Shown here: positions 51,288 through 59,897 of the stretch, one piece after another
Layout of the letters: each line of letters starts with the position of its first letter
How positions within the stretch are numbered: position 1 is the first letter of the stretch
Assembly: GCA_947169185.1 (NCBI GenBank)
Contig: CAMVOS010000012.1
Coordinates: 1-62,427, forward strand
Length of the DNA: 62,427 nucleotides
Direction of reading: 5' to 3'
Source of the DNA: an uncultured Prevotella sp.
GTDB lineage: Bacteria; Bacteroidota; Bacteroidia; Bacteroidales; Bacteroidaceae
The notes under the pieces: model-generated
Seen by the model: only the letters and a program-made list of their open reading frames with translations
What the model was told of the DNA's origin: nothing
Databases searched by the model: none
Program-made: the position numbers and the translations under genes

Positions 51288-51992
51288 TTACAACTCGTCT
51301 TCTCCTGGCGTAATGAGCTTGTAGCCCTTACCGTGGATATTGATGATCTCAATCTTCGGATCATCCTTTAGGTGCTTGCGCAGCTTCGTGATATACACAT
51401 CCATTGAGCGTGCATTGAAGTAGTTATCGTCAATCCAGATGGTCTTCAGGGCGAAGTCGCGCTGCAGAATCTCGTTGGCGTGCGAACAGAGCAATGCCAG
51501 CAGTTCGTTCTCCTTAGTCGTCAGCTTGGTCTGCTTCTCGCCAATGGTCAACAGCTGCTTCTGGGTGTCGAAGATGAAGTCGCCAATATGGTAAACAGAG
51601 CTCTCCTTGTTCTTCTTACCACGTACACGACGCAGGATAGCCTCTACACGGAATACGAGCTCCTCCATAGAGAAGGGCTTGGTGATGTAGTCGTCGGCAC
51701 CAATCTTGAAACCTTCCAGGATATCCTCCTTCAACGTCTTGGCTGTCAGGAAGATGATGGGGATATCGGCATTAGCCTGACGAATCTCCTGAGCCAGCGT
51801 GAAACCGTCTTTCTTAGGCATCATCACGTCGAGCACGCAAATATCAAACTTAGTCTTGAGGAAAGCCTTGTAGCCTGCCTCACCATCTGGGCATAGTTCT
51901 GCCTGATAACCTTTTGCAGCCAGATACTCGCGCAACAGCATTCCCAGGTTCTCGTCGTCTTCACAAAGAAGAATTTTCAGTTTTTCGTCCAT
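51288..51992 (-). CDS. rprY: OmpR-family response regulator (RprY-like)
   Basis: 234 residues: receiver domain with acidic pocket (LCEDDENLG), phosphoacceptor Asp55 in VLDVMMPKKDGF, conserved Lys in FLTAKT, and a winged-helix DNA-binding domain (LTTKENELLALL, RSMDVYITKLRKHL, IHGKGYKL). Length and sequence recall RprY of Bacteroides fragilis. It follows the sensor kinase on the same strand across a short repeat-filled gap. Confidence 0.92.
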   Translation of the reverse strand: MDEKLKILLCEDDENLGMLLREYLAAKGYQAELCPDGEAGYKAFLKTKFDICVLDVMMPKKDGFTLAQEIRQANADIPIIFLTAKTLKEDILEGFKIGADDYITKPFSMEELVFRVEAILRRVRGKKNKESSVYHIGDFIFDTQKQLLTIGEKQTKLTTKENELLALLCSHANEILQRDFALKTIWIDDNYFNARSMDVYITKLRKHLKDDPKIEIINIHGKGYKLITPGEDEL

Positions 51993-52001
51993 AACCTAAT
52001 T

Positions 52002-52070
52002 AATTTACAATTTAACAATTTACGATTTACAATTTATTTCTTAATTTTTATTTCTTATTTCTTTATTTCC
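52002..52070. repeat. AT-rich imperfect tandem repeat between rprY and rprX
   Basis: Units AATTTACAATTTA(A)C followed by TTATTTCTT-type units fill the 80-bp intergenic gap. Another example of the simple junction repeats of this genome. Confidence 0.75.
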
Positions 52071-52072
52071 GC

Positions 52073-53626
52073 TCAATCCTCCTTCAGGATGGGCAGCGAT
52101 ATGGTGAACTTCGTACCCTTTCCCAACTCGCTCTCGCACTTGATGTCGCCCTGATGCAGGTCTACCACCTTCTTCACGTAAGCCAGTCCCAGTCCAAAGC
52201 CTTTGACATCGTGCTTGTTACCAGTGTGCACACGATAGAACTTATCAAAAATCTTCTTCACGTTCTCCTTCTTGATGCCCTGACCTGTATCACGAATGCT
52301 GAGATAGAGCTTCTCGTTGTCGTTCCACGTATTGATATAGATGTCAAGAGCTTCGTCCTGCTTGCGATACTTCACGGCATTATCCATCAAGTTGGTAATG
52401 ACGTTCTGGAAGTGTACCTCATCGACGAAGATGGCCGAATCGATGGCTTCTATCTGGGTATAGATCTTGCCACCCGTCTGTTCCACGCGCAGATTAAATG
52501 ACTGTGCAACGTTCTCCACCATCTCGTTCAGGTCTAGTTCCTTCTTCTTGAACACGACGCTCTTCTTGTCGAACATCGACATCTGCAGCACCTTCTCTAC
52601 CAAGAAGCGTAGGCGTTTCGTCTCGTCGGCAATCACACCACTCAGGTGTTTCGTCATCTGTTCCGATTTCGGAACAGAGTCGTCGTTCATCATCTGAACA
52701 GCCAGCGATATCGAGGCGATAGGCGTCTTCAACTCGTGCGTCATGTTGTTGATGAAGTCGTTCTTGATCTCCGTGTAGCGCTTCTGACGGAAGATGACCA
52801 CTATCGTGAACAGGAACGTTATCAGCAGCACGATGGTAAAGATGATGCTGGGAATCATAAAACGCACTGACGAGAAGATATAGCTGCTCATCTCTGGAAA
52901 GTGGACGCGCAGAATTCCCATTTTCGACTGCGGATCGTTCTGGAACAATCTTGTCTGATAGGTATACTCTTTACCTGTCTCCTCGTAGTCAGGACAACGG
53001 TACACCTCGCGTCCGTCTGTGGTAGACACCGTAAAGTGATAGGGAATATTGATGCCGTTATTAGCCAGCTCGTTACGAATGTCACTGTCCAGTATACGGA
53101 AGTTAATACGTTCCTTCAGTGGTTTGTCGCTGGCGGTATACAGGATGTTATACACCACCTCATCCAACAACGCGCGCTGATAGACATAACGGTTACGCAC
53201 TATTTCCTGCATCGTCTTGGCAGCATCCTCCAGCGAACTCTTATCCTTGCGCAGAATCATCGCCTTGGGTATGGAGGCTGGCTTCATTTCAAAAGTCTTT
53301 AGCTGGAACGATGAATACACCGTACCGTCGTCTGCTGCAACAGCAAACTGATGGCTCTGCTTGATGCCGCCCAGTCCGTCAGTATATACAGAATCCTGCG
53401 TGAAGGCACGGCGCTCTGTCTCGTTGACATCTTTCTCCAGATAGCGCTGTGTCTCGTTGACTTCCAAGTTATGTGCAGCCTGATAAAGACTGCGGTTCAC
53501 ACCCTCGTCAAACTGCTCTTTTTTCATCTTCACCATCTCTTCGACATACGAGAACTGAAGGTAGAGCAGCGCCAGGAATGAGAATCCCATGATGACAGCT
53601 ATGGTCCAAATAGTAGACTTCTTCAT
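52073..53626 (-). CDS. rprX: Sensor histidine kinase (RprX-like)
   Basis: 517 residues. Two transmembrane helices (WTIAVIMGFSFLALLYLQF near the N-terminus; FTIVLLITFLFTIVVIF at about 255-275) flank a periplasmic sensor domain. HisKA contains His297 in NNMTHELKTPIAS; the HATPase domain has NLMDNAVKYR, DTGQGI and GFGLGLAYV. Partner of the downstream regulator. The -7 box lies four bases before the ATG, which implies a leaderless transcript. Confidence 0.93.
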   Translation of the reverse strand: MKKSTIWTIAVIMGFSFLALLYLQFSYVEEMVKMKKEQFDEGVNRSLYQAAHNLEVNETQRYLEKDVNETERRAFTQDSVYTDGLGGIKQSHQFAVAADDGTVYSSFQLKTFEMKPASIPKAMILRKDKSSLEDAAKTMQEIVRNRYVYQRALLDEVVYNILYTASDKPLKERINFRILDSDIRNELANNGINIPYHFTVSTTDGREVYRCPDYEETGKEYTYQTRLFQNDPQSKMGILRVHFPEMSSYIFSSVRFMIPSIIFTIVLLITFLFTIVVIFRQKRYTEIKNDFINNMTHELKTPIASISLAVQMMNDDSVPKSEQMTKHLSGVIADETKRLRFLVEKVLQMSMFDKKSVVFKKKELDLNEMVENVAQSFNLRVEQTGGKIYTQIEAIDSAIFVDEVHFQNVITNLMDNAVKYRKQDEALDIYINTWNDNEKLYLSIRDTGQGIKKENVKKIFDKFYRVHTGNKHDVKGFGLGLAYVKKVVDLHQGDIKCESELGKGTKFTISLPILKED

Positions 53627-53630
53627 GCTG

Positions 53631-53638
53631 CAAAGATA
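53631..53638 (-). promoter_or_regulatory. rprX -7 element (TATCTTTG), abutting the start codon
   Basis: CAAAGATA on the plus strand; CAGC then ATG follow on the minus strand. Transcription would begin at or next to the A of the ATG. Confidence 0.65.
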
Positions 53639-53737
53639 CGACTTTTACAGACACGAAGAAGTCTTTTAGTTAATTAATTCCGTTAATTTTAACGATATTA
53701 ACCTTTTTGATGCGGTTTAGTTTAACTATTTCAATTA

Positions 53738-56161
53738 TCAGAAATGAATATTCACATCACAACCCAGATGTATGGGGTTGCCACGCTGTGCAAAGAAACG
53801 TGTTCCGCCTGCTGCGCTGCTCTGTACGGCAAAGGTGTTATATTTTGTATCGGTAAGGTTACGGCCCCACACGCTCACCACCACAGGACCGAAGTCGTAG
53901 TCGACGTGTGCGCCCAACAGGGCATAGAACTTCTGTGCATACGTGTTGCCCTCGTCCCACCAGGTCTTGCCTTGTCCGTTCATGTTGGCACCAATGGTCA
54001 GACTACCCAGATGCCAGTCCAGCATGGCACTGACGGTATGCATGGGCACGAATGGCACGTAGTTGTCCTTGTATGAATCGTACTCGTCAAACTTAGCGTT
54101 GGTGAAGCCATAAGTCACACCCCAATCCAGCGCATTATCCAGAATACGGCCACGCAGCGTTGTCTCCAATCCACAAGAATGGCTCTTACCAGCATTCACC
54201 ATGATACGGCCATAGTTGCTGTTCGGCTCCATAATAGACAGCTGCTGGTTACGAATCTGCATGTAGTAAAGCGACAAATCAAAGTGTACTCGACTGTCAA
54301 AGAGGTTCAGATGTGTGCCCACCTCGTAGTTCCACGACTCCTCAGGCTTGTAGAGAATGGTGTTCTCTATGTTTTCGTAGTCAGCCAGCGCGTGCTGCAC
54401 GTCATAGTCGCCACGCATGGCGTCATTACGATGTTTGTTCAGGTCGCTCTGCAGAATGTCCGAGAACATCTGGATATTATAGCCGCCAGCACGGTAGCCT
54501 TTAGACACCAGCGCATAGATGTTGCCCAACTCGTTGTTCAGCGTATAGGTCAGTCCCACCTTCGGCAGCAGCTGTGTATAGGTTTTCGAACGCTTATCGG
54601 CCACGTTCGACGTCAGATGATAGGTCGCTGTGGCGTTGGCCGTACCTCCCGTCATGTTCATGTAGCCAAGGGCATTGTACGATATCTCCAGCAGGTCATA
54701 GTTGAAACGCAGACCTAACGTCAGCTTCAGACGGTTGGTCAGCAGGATGTTCGATTCATGGAAGAGGGCAAAGTTCATCGCAGGCGTGTGGAACATTTCT
54801 TCTACACCCATATCGGCACGCATTGTGATGCCCGCCTTGTCGACAGCTGCCTGCGCAGCCTTCGCTGCTGCTGCTTCTGCTGCGGCCTGAGGCATCCCCT
54901 GCTGCATCATCTGTGCCAGCATGCGACCATACATCGCCTCGTACATCGCACCAGTCATGGCCTTTGTAATGGCATTACCGATGGGAGCCGTAATGGCATC
55001 ACCAAAGTTCACAGGAGCATCCGTGCGCAGATACTGATACGAGCCAAACAAGCCCGTAGTGTGCTGCCAGCGGCTCTGACCGTGCGAGCGCAGCACGTAC
55101 TCCTGCGTCAGCGCATGCATCTTCTGACGCTGGCCTAATCTCAGATAGTCGGGCGTCATGTAGTCCTGGTCCATCAGCATCCGGTCCTGCAGGAACTGGT
55201 AGCTGTAGGCCGCTGTAAACAACATGGGTGCCGACTTCAGGTCGCCTCCAACACCCGTGCTGATACTCAGTCCCGTGGTGAACATGTTACGCTTGTAGCC
55301 GTTCATCGTGGTGGTGGCAGGATCTTGCACGTCATTATTATCCAGATTCAATTCGCCATAGCCGAAGCCGTTCTGGTTCACATACTGGTAGTCGGCCGTC
55401 CAGTCCAGCTTCAGATTGTCGTGGGGCTGGAATATAAGGCGCGCCTTGCCACCAGCCTCCAGGCTCTTGTCGTTCTTCTCATCGAAGTTCTGATTATTGA
55501 AAAAGCCCTTCAGACCACTATAGAAACCAGCCACCGTAAAGGCCAGCTTTTCTGAGGGACGATGATGGTGAGCCACCTCCACGTTGCGCCAAAAGCCGGT
55601 GCCGATGCTCAGTTTGATGTCCGTACCCTGATAGTTCATCGGGTTCTTCGAGTAGACACGCACCAGTCCGCCCTCCGTATTCTGACCGTACAGCGTACCT
55701 TGCGGACCACGCAGCACGTCCACACGGTCCAGCATGTAGAAATGACTGTTGAATGCCGCCTTCGTCATCAGCGGAATGTTGTCGTAATACACGCCAACAG
55801 CAGGATTGTTGATGCGCGAACCAATACCACGCATATACATCGACGACGTCAGACGCGAACCATACTGCGGCATCACAAACGACGGCACAAACTGCGACAG
55901 CTGGCTCAGGTCGCGAACATTCAGCTGGCGCATCTGCTCGCTACCAAACACATTGCTGCTCAGCGGTTGCAGCCTCAGGCGCACCTGCTCCTTAGGCTGT
56001 GCCACCACCACCAGCTCGTCCAGGTCAACCACCTTCGACGTATCGTTCACCGCCATGATGTCCATACCAGGCTCGGCATGCTCGTTCTTCACGTCTGCTG
56101 CCACACAGGTCATCGACACGGGCAGTAGCAGCGCAAAGAAACTTCTTTTTGTTACCTTCAT
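53738..56161 (-). CDS. TonB-dependent outer-membrane receptor
   Basis: 807 residues: signal peptide, a TonB-box-like DLDELVVVAQ, plug domain (SRLTSSMYMRGIGSRINNPAVG, DVLRGPQGTLYGQNTEGG) and a 22-stranded barrel ending in a C-terminal Phe (CDVNIHF). No N-terminal carboxypeptidase-like domain and no SusD partner, so it is more like siderophore/vitamin receptors than polysaccharide ones. Residues about 401-441 form a Met/Ala/Gln-rich helical insertion in an extracellular loop. No substrate genes adjoin; it has its own promoter. Confidence 0.92.
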   Translation of the reverse strand: MKVTKRSFFALLLPVSMTCVAADVKNEHAEPGMDIMAVNDTSKVVDLDELVVVAQPKEQVRLRLQPLSSNVFGSEQMRQLNVRDLSQLSQFVPSFVMPQYGSRLTSSMYMRGIGSRINNPAVGVYYDNIPLMTKAAFNSHFYMLDRVDVLRGPQGTLYGQNTEGGLVRVYSKNPMNYQGTDIKLSIGTGFWRNVEVAHHHRPSEKLAFTVAGFYSGLKGFFNNQNFDEKNDKSLEAGGKARLIFQPHDNLKLDWTADYQYVNQNGFGYGELNLDNNDVQDPATTTMNGYKRNMFTTGLSISTGVGGDLKSAPMLFTAAYSYQFLQDRMLMDQDYMTPDYLRLGQRQKMHALTQEYVLRSHGQSRWQHTTGLFGSYQYLRTDAPVNFGDAITAPIGNAITKAMTGAMYEAMYGRMLAQMMQQGMPQAAAEAAAAKAAQAAVDKAGITMRADMGVEEMFHTPAMNFALFHESNILLTNRLKLTLGLRFNYDLLEISYNALGYMNMTGGTANATATYHLTSNVADKRSKTYTQLLPKVGLTYTLNNELGNIYALVSKGYRAGGYNIQMFSDILQSDLNKHRNDAMRGDYDVQHALADYENIENTILYKPEESWNYEVGTHLNLFDSRVHFDLSLYYMQIRNQQLSIMEPNSNYGRIMVNAGKSHSCGLETTLRGRILDNALDWGVTYGFTNAKFDEYDSYKDNYVPFVPMHTVSAMLDWHLGSLTIGANMNGQGKTWWDEGNTYAQKFYALLGAHVDYDFGPVVVSVWGRNLTDTKYNTFAVQSSAAGGTRFFAQRGNPIHLGCDVNIHF

Positions 56162-56221
56162 ATCCTTTTACCTTATTATATTATATATACATAAAATTTC
56201 GTCTCGTAAACTTTCTGGGTG

Positions 56222-56229
56222 CAAAGTTA
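56222..56229 (-). promoter_or_regulatory. -7 element (TAACTTTG) of the TonB receptor gene
   Basis: CAAAGTTA on the plus strand, 60 bp before the start codon. The leader is A/T-rich. Confidence 0.65.
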
Positions 56230-56335
56230 CAGCATTTTTCGCACTCATGCAATCCACATTTATAGGGATTTTTATGGTCGGAAGCCTGCAAAACACACAA
56301 AATTCGAGCAAAAGCAAAAAAAATTGCCGAAAAAT

Positions 56336-56366
56336 TTGGTAGTTACCAAAAAACTCCGTACCTTTG
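56336..56366 (+). promoter_or_regulatory. tRNA-Arg promoter TTG-N20-TACCTTTG
   Basis: TTG at 56336-56338, 20-bp spacer, TACCTTTG at 56359-56366, 21 bp before the tRNA. Confidence 0.85.
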
Positions 56367-56387
56367 CACCCGCAAATAAGGAACGGA

Positions 56388-56461
56388 GGTTCCGTAGCTC
56401 AACTGAATAGAGCATCTGACTACGGATCAGAAGGTTGTGGGTTTGAATCCCGCCGGAATCA
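56388..56461 (+). tRNA. tRNA-Arg (anticodon ACG)
   Basis: 74 nt cloverleaf. Acceptor GGTTCCG (56388-56394) pairs with CGGAATC (56454-56460) including one G-U; anticodon stem TCTGA/TCAGA encloses CTACGGA with anticodon ACG, which is read as ICG after deamination; T-arm GTGGG/CCCGC with loop TTTGAAT. Discriminator A; CCA is not encoded. Confidence 0.95.
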
Positions 56462-56474
56462 CAAAATGCAAGAA

Positions 56475-56512
56475 ATAGCGAGCAAAGTTTTACTTTAGCT
56501 CGTTATTTTTTT
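56475..56512 (+). terminator. Rho-independent terminator after tRNA-Arg
   Basis: ATAGCGAGC (56475-56483) pairs with GCTCGTTAT (56498-56506) with one G-U, followed by seven T (56506-56512). Confidence 0.8.
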
Positions 56513-56599
56513 GGGGTTATGGTGATTTGGGATGCTATGGACAACCGTATATTGCCCCCAATATTGACCGTATTATCGAATATTATACTTAGATAAGAA

Positions 56600-57424
56600 A
56601 TGAATAAAACGAGATTATGGGTGCTTGCCGCCATCCTTACAATCTGCGGTACGATAGCGTTTGGATCTTGCACGACAAATGACGATAATCCGTCAGTGGT
56701 ACAGCCCGCCATAAAACGCATTCAGGAGCGTGGAAAGTTACTAGTAGGAACCACGGGAGACTATCGGCCCCTCTCGTATCGCGAGGCCAATGGTAGCTAC
56801 TGGGGCTTCGGCATAGAGATGGCAGAGAAGATAGCCGAGTGCATCGGAGTAGACATCGAGTATGTACACACTTCGTGGCCTACGCTGACTGCTGATGTGC
56901 TGGCAGAACCACAGAATTTTGACCTTGCCATCGGAGGCATCACGATTACTGACGCCCGTAAGGAGACTATGTTGATGAGCGAGGGTTATCTGGCCAATGG
57001 CAAGACCATACTCTGCAGGAAGTCTGAGAGCGACCGTTTCAAGTCTCTGGCAGATATCGACAAGCCTGAGGTTCGCGTAATGGTGAATCCTGGAGGACTC
57101 AACGAGAAGTTCGCCAAGGCGAATCTCAACCATGCCACCATCATCGTCTATCAGAAGAACGAGGAGATTCCCAATCAGGTGGCCGAGGGCCATGCCGACG
57201 TGATGATAACAGAAATAACCGAGGCACCGTGGTACATACAAAATGACGCGCGCCTCGCAGCCCCGCTCTTGAATACGCCTTTCACTCATGGAGAAATCGG
57301 TGTGCTGATGCGCAAGGGGCAGGATGATCTGCTACAGATGGTCAATAATACCATCCGACAAATGAAATCGGACGGTACACTTCGCAGTTTACATGAGAAG
57401 TACGGATTGATATATGTTTATTAA
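56600..57424 (+). CDS. Family 3 binding-protein lipoprotein, PheC (cyclohexadienyl dehydratase)-like
   Basis: 274 residues. Lipoprotein signal peptide with FGSC, then a type II periplasmic binding-protein fold. The motifs VGTTGDYRPLSYR, TSWPTLTADV, GGITITDARK and VNPGGLNEKFAKANL follow Pseudomonas PheC closely, an enzyme that converts prephenate/arogenate in the periplasm. Amino-acid binding without catalysis remains possible. No ABC permease or ATPase is nearby, which favours an enzyme or sensor role. Followed by an AraC regulator. Confidence 0.82.
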   Translation: MNKTRLWVLAAILTICGTIAFGSCTTNDDNPSVVQPAIKRIQERGKLLVGTTGDYRPLSYREANGSYWGFGIEMAEKIAECIGVDIEYVHTSWPTLTADVLAEPQNFDLAIGGITITDARKETMLMSEGYLANGKTILCRKSESDRFKSLADIDKPEVRVMVNPGGLNEKFAKANLNHATIIVYQKNEEIPNQVAEGHADVMITEITEAPWYIQNDARLAAPLLNTPFTHGEIGVLMRKGQDDLLQMVNNTIRQMKSDGTLRSLHEKYGLIYVY

Positions 57425-57501
57425 ACACCCAAAAACTGTACGATAAAATAATATCGTGCACGATTTATTATTAAACAAGCTTAAAGTTTTAGATAAATCG
57501 C

Positions 57502-57539
57502 TTGCGATATAAAATAAAAGCTGCACCTTTGCATCGCAA
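57502..57539 (+). promoter_or_regulatory. AraC-gene promoter within a TTGCGAT/ATCGCAA inverted repeat
   Basis: TTGCGAT (57502-57508) and ATCGCAA (57533-57539) flank a promoter with TTG at 57502-57504, a 19-bp spacer and CACCTTTG at 57524-57531 (one mismatch). GCGATATAAA recurs as ACGATATAAA at 57540-57549. Confidence 0.55.
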
Positions 57540-57574
57540 ACGATATAAAGGACATAATATAATAAGATAAGGCA

Positions 57575-58378
57575 TTGAGAAGTTGTAATCTACTGAACAC
57601 GAAGCGGGACGAACGGATGCCGTCGGAGTTTACGAGTGAATACCACGTGCATATTATTGTGCGGCAGGGCGAGATGCGGTTCTCGGATGGCAAACAGACG
57701 TTTATGTCGCAAAAGGATGACTTGGTCATCTGGCAGATGTCGAACGCGATTCAGGAGGTGGCGTATTCGGATGATTTCGAGGCGGACTTTCTGATTGCAT
57801 CGGGTGAATTCCTGTCTCGCTTCAATCCCGAAATGGTGTGGGCCTCGAAGGGGTTTATCTTCATCCGCATTAATCCGTCGTTCCATCTGCACGAGGAGTC
57901 GCTACGGCTGATGAATGATGACTTCTCGCTGTTCTGTCAAAGGCTCGATATGCCAGATAGTCCCTTTAAGGAAGAGGTTATCGGGCGCGTGATGCAGATA
58001 TTCCTCTATGACCTCTGGACGGTGTACTCAGAAGAGATGTCGCAGATGGAGACATCAGATAATGCCGCCCGTATCTTCCTGCGCTTCCTCTCGTTGGTTC
58101 AGAAGGATTGTCGCCAGCAACGCGACGTGGCCTTTTATGCAGACAAGCTGTGCATCACGTCAAAGTATCTCTCGCAAGTGAGCAGGTCGGTTTCCGGCCT
58201 TCCTGCCTCAGAGTGGATAACCTACTACGCCACCTTCGAACTCGTATCTCTGCTCAACGACCAGTCGAAGACACTAACCGAGGTTGCCGACCTGATGAAC
58301 TTCGAAACAGCCTCGCATTTCTCGCGATATGTGAAGAAATTATTGGGCAAATCGCCTTCAGAGTACCGAAATAAGTAA
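57575..58378 (+). CDS. AraC-family transcriptional regulator
   Basis: 267 residues. An N-terminal cupin-like sensor (EYHVHIIVRQGEMRFSDGKQTFMSQKDDLVIW) and a C-terminal pair of HTH motifs (VAFYADKLCITSKYLSQVSRSVSGLPASEW; LTEVADLMNFETASHFSRYVKKLLGKSPSEYR). The TTG at 57575 is the longest start; ATG 57617 is an alternative that would trim the cupin. Located upstream of an acetyltransferase and SDR whose promoter carries 21-bp direct repeats, likely targets. Confidence 0.9.
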   Translation: MRSCNLLNTKRDERMPSEFTSEYHVHIIVRQGEMRFSDGKQTFMSQKDDLVIWQMSNAIQEVAYSDDFEADFLIASGEFLSRFNPEMVWASKGFIFIRINPSFHLHEESLRLMNDDFSLFCQRLDMPDSPFKEEVIGRVMQIFLYDLWTVYSEEMSQMETSDNAARIFLRFLSLVQKDCRQQRDVAFYADKLCITSKYLSQVSRSVSGLPASEWITYYATFELVSLLNDQSKTLTEVADLMNFETASHFSRYVKKLLGKSPSEYRNK

Positions 58379-58382
58379 TCAT

Positions 58383-58448
58383 CTTCCATTTGTGAAAGTT
58401 CGCCTTCCATTTAGATAACAATCCTATCACAGAATATCCATACCTTTG
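58383..58448 (+). promoter_or_regulatory. Promoter with 21-bp-spaced direct repeats upstream of the acetyltransferase gene
   Basis: CTTCCATTT occurs at 58383-58391 and 58404-58412, on one face of the helix (21-bp spacing), followed by TACCTTTG at 58441-58448. This is the site arrangement of AraC-family activators, whose gene is immediately upstream. Confidence 0.6.
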
Positions 58449-58476
58449 CACCGTGAAATTTAAAACGTGTAAAGAT

Positions 58477-58701
58477 ATGGATATTTTTGAAAAACTTCGT
58501 TTAGGGGCTGACGTCGATATGGCGACGCCCGAGTATGCAGAGGCCATCAAGCACATGACCGACTGCGCCAACATCTGTTTTAAGATCAACACCACCGCTC
58601 CAACACCAGAGCAGATTCGTCCGCTGGAGGAGCAGCTCTTCGACGGCAATCTCGACCAGACGAGCTACCTGATGCCCCCGCTCCAGATTGACTTCGCCTG
58701 A
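58477..58701 (+). pseudogene. Hexapeptide acetyltransferase, N-terminal part, ended by in-frame TGA
   Basis: Codes for the N-terminal helical (Mac-like) segment of a maltose/sugar O-acetyltransferase (FEKLRLGADVDMATPEYAEAIKHM ... LDQTSYLMPPLQIDFA; described here by its ends). It stops at TGA 58699-58701. The following hexapeptide part continues in exactly the same frame from ATG 58705 with one codon (CAG) between, so a single base change such as CGA to TGA explains the split. The ATG at 58477 follows the promoter; GTG 58453 is within the leader. Confidence 0.7.
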
Positions 58702-58704
58702 CAG

Positions 58705-59025
58705 ATGAAAATCGGTCGCGGCGTCTTCGTGAACCACTCGCTGACCTGCATGGCTGCTGGTGGCATCACCATCGACGATGGCGTGATGATTGGTCCCAAC
58801 GTGCGCATCGTCACCGACAATCACGACTTCGAGAACCGCATGGTGCTGCGTTGCAAACCCGTCCACATCGGCCGCAATGCCTGGATTGGCGTGGGAGCCA
58901 TCATCCTGCCTGGCGTTACCATCGGCGAGAATGCCGTTGTTGCCGCAGGAGCCGTAGTCACCAAGGACGTCGCCCCTGGCACCATCGTCGGTGGCAATCC
59001 CGCAAAGTTCATTAAGAATATATAA
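58705..59025 (+). pseudogene. Hexapeptide acetyltransferase, C-terminal part
   Basis: The 106 residues carry the left-handed beta-helix repeats (IGPNVRIVTDNHDFENR, VHIGRNAWIGVGAIILPGVTIG, VVAAGAVVTKDV) and the acceptor motif GNPAK near the end. It contains the catalytic histidine region (TDNHDF). Alone it lacks the N-terminal helical cap. It may be translated by re-initiation four bases after the TGA, giving a two-chain enzyme, or the gene may be a pseudogene. It precedes the SDR gene by 15 bases. Confidence 0.7.
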
Positions 59026-59040
59026 TAGGAGGACAAAACT

Positions 59041-59889
59041 ATGACATTCGACAGAAACGAGAAGAAACAGGTAGTGGCACTGCTTGGTGCCGGGAGTATG
59101 GGAACGGCCATCGTGCGACGCATTGCGGCAGGCAAGAAGATTCTGCTGGGCGATATAAGTGCCCAGGCGCTGGAGCGTGTGGGCGACGATTTCCGCCGCA
59201 GCGGCTATGACGTGGAAACACAAGTGGTGAATGCGTTGGAGAAAGAGAGTGTAGAGGCTTTTGCTAAGAAGGCTGCTGAGCTCGGCCCAGTGATGTACTT
59301 CATCGACACAGCAGGAGCATCGCCAAATCAGGCAAGCCCTGAGCACATCGTCGCGCTCGACATGGTGGGCACGGGCTATGCCGTAGATGCCTTCGGGCGG
59401 GTAATGGCTGAGGGTGGCGCAGGACTCATCATCTCGAGCCAGGCTGCCTACATGTACCCCATCCCTAACGAGGATGAACTGCAGATTGTGAACGCCACCA
59501 CGGAGCAACTTGCTGAACTGCCCATCGTCCGTAACGTCGCCATGCAGAACTCAGGGTTCGCCTACATGATTGCCAAGCGCGTTAACCACCTGCAGGCCCA
59601 GCGTGCCGCAGCCACCACATGGCGCGAACGCAGGGCACGTATCAACACCATTTCGCCAGGCATCATCGTCACGCCCCTGGCCTACGACGAGTTCAATGCC
59701 AACGGCGACGGCTATCAGGCCATGATTGATGCCTCTGCCGCCCGCCGCGTGGCCACCAGCGACGAGATTACCGATGCCGCCTCGTTCCTGCTTGGCGAAC
59801 ACGCCACCTTCATCAACGGCACCGACCTGCTCATCGACGGTGGAGTCATCCCCAGCATCCGCACGGGGATGTTCAAGTTGCAGGGGTAG
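59041..59889 (+). CDS. Short-chain dehydrogenase/reductase
   Basis: 282 residues. Nucleotide-binding opening VVALLGAGSMGTAIVRRIA, the catalytic Tyr and Lys in SGFAYMIAKRVN, ISS upstream and ISPGIIVTPLAYDEF following; the C-terminal FINGTDLLIDGG is the SDR ending. NADP preference cannot be judged. It is the last gene of the AraC-neighbouring set and presumably shares its promoter. Good ribosome-binding sequence AGGAGG upstream. Confidence 0.92.
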   Translation: MTFDRNEKKQVVALLGAGSMGTAIVRRIAAGKKILLGDISAQALERVGDDFRRSGYDVETQVVNALEKESVEAFAKKAAELGPVMYFIDTAGASPNQASPEHIVALDMVGTGYAVDAFGRVMAEGGAGLIISSQAAYMYPIPNEDELQIVNATTEQLAELPIVRNVAMQNSGFAYMIAKRVNHLQAQRAAATTWRERRARINTISPGIIVTPLAYDEFNANGDGYQAMIDASAARRVATSDEITDAASFLLGEHATFINGTDLLIDGGVIPSIRTGMFKLQG

Positions 59890-59897
59890 ACCAACAA

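Noticed and set aside
58699..58701. Selenocysteine codon in the acetyltransferase
   Set aside because: No selenocysteine insertion hairpin is apparent downstream and the family does not use it; a nonsense change is simpler.
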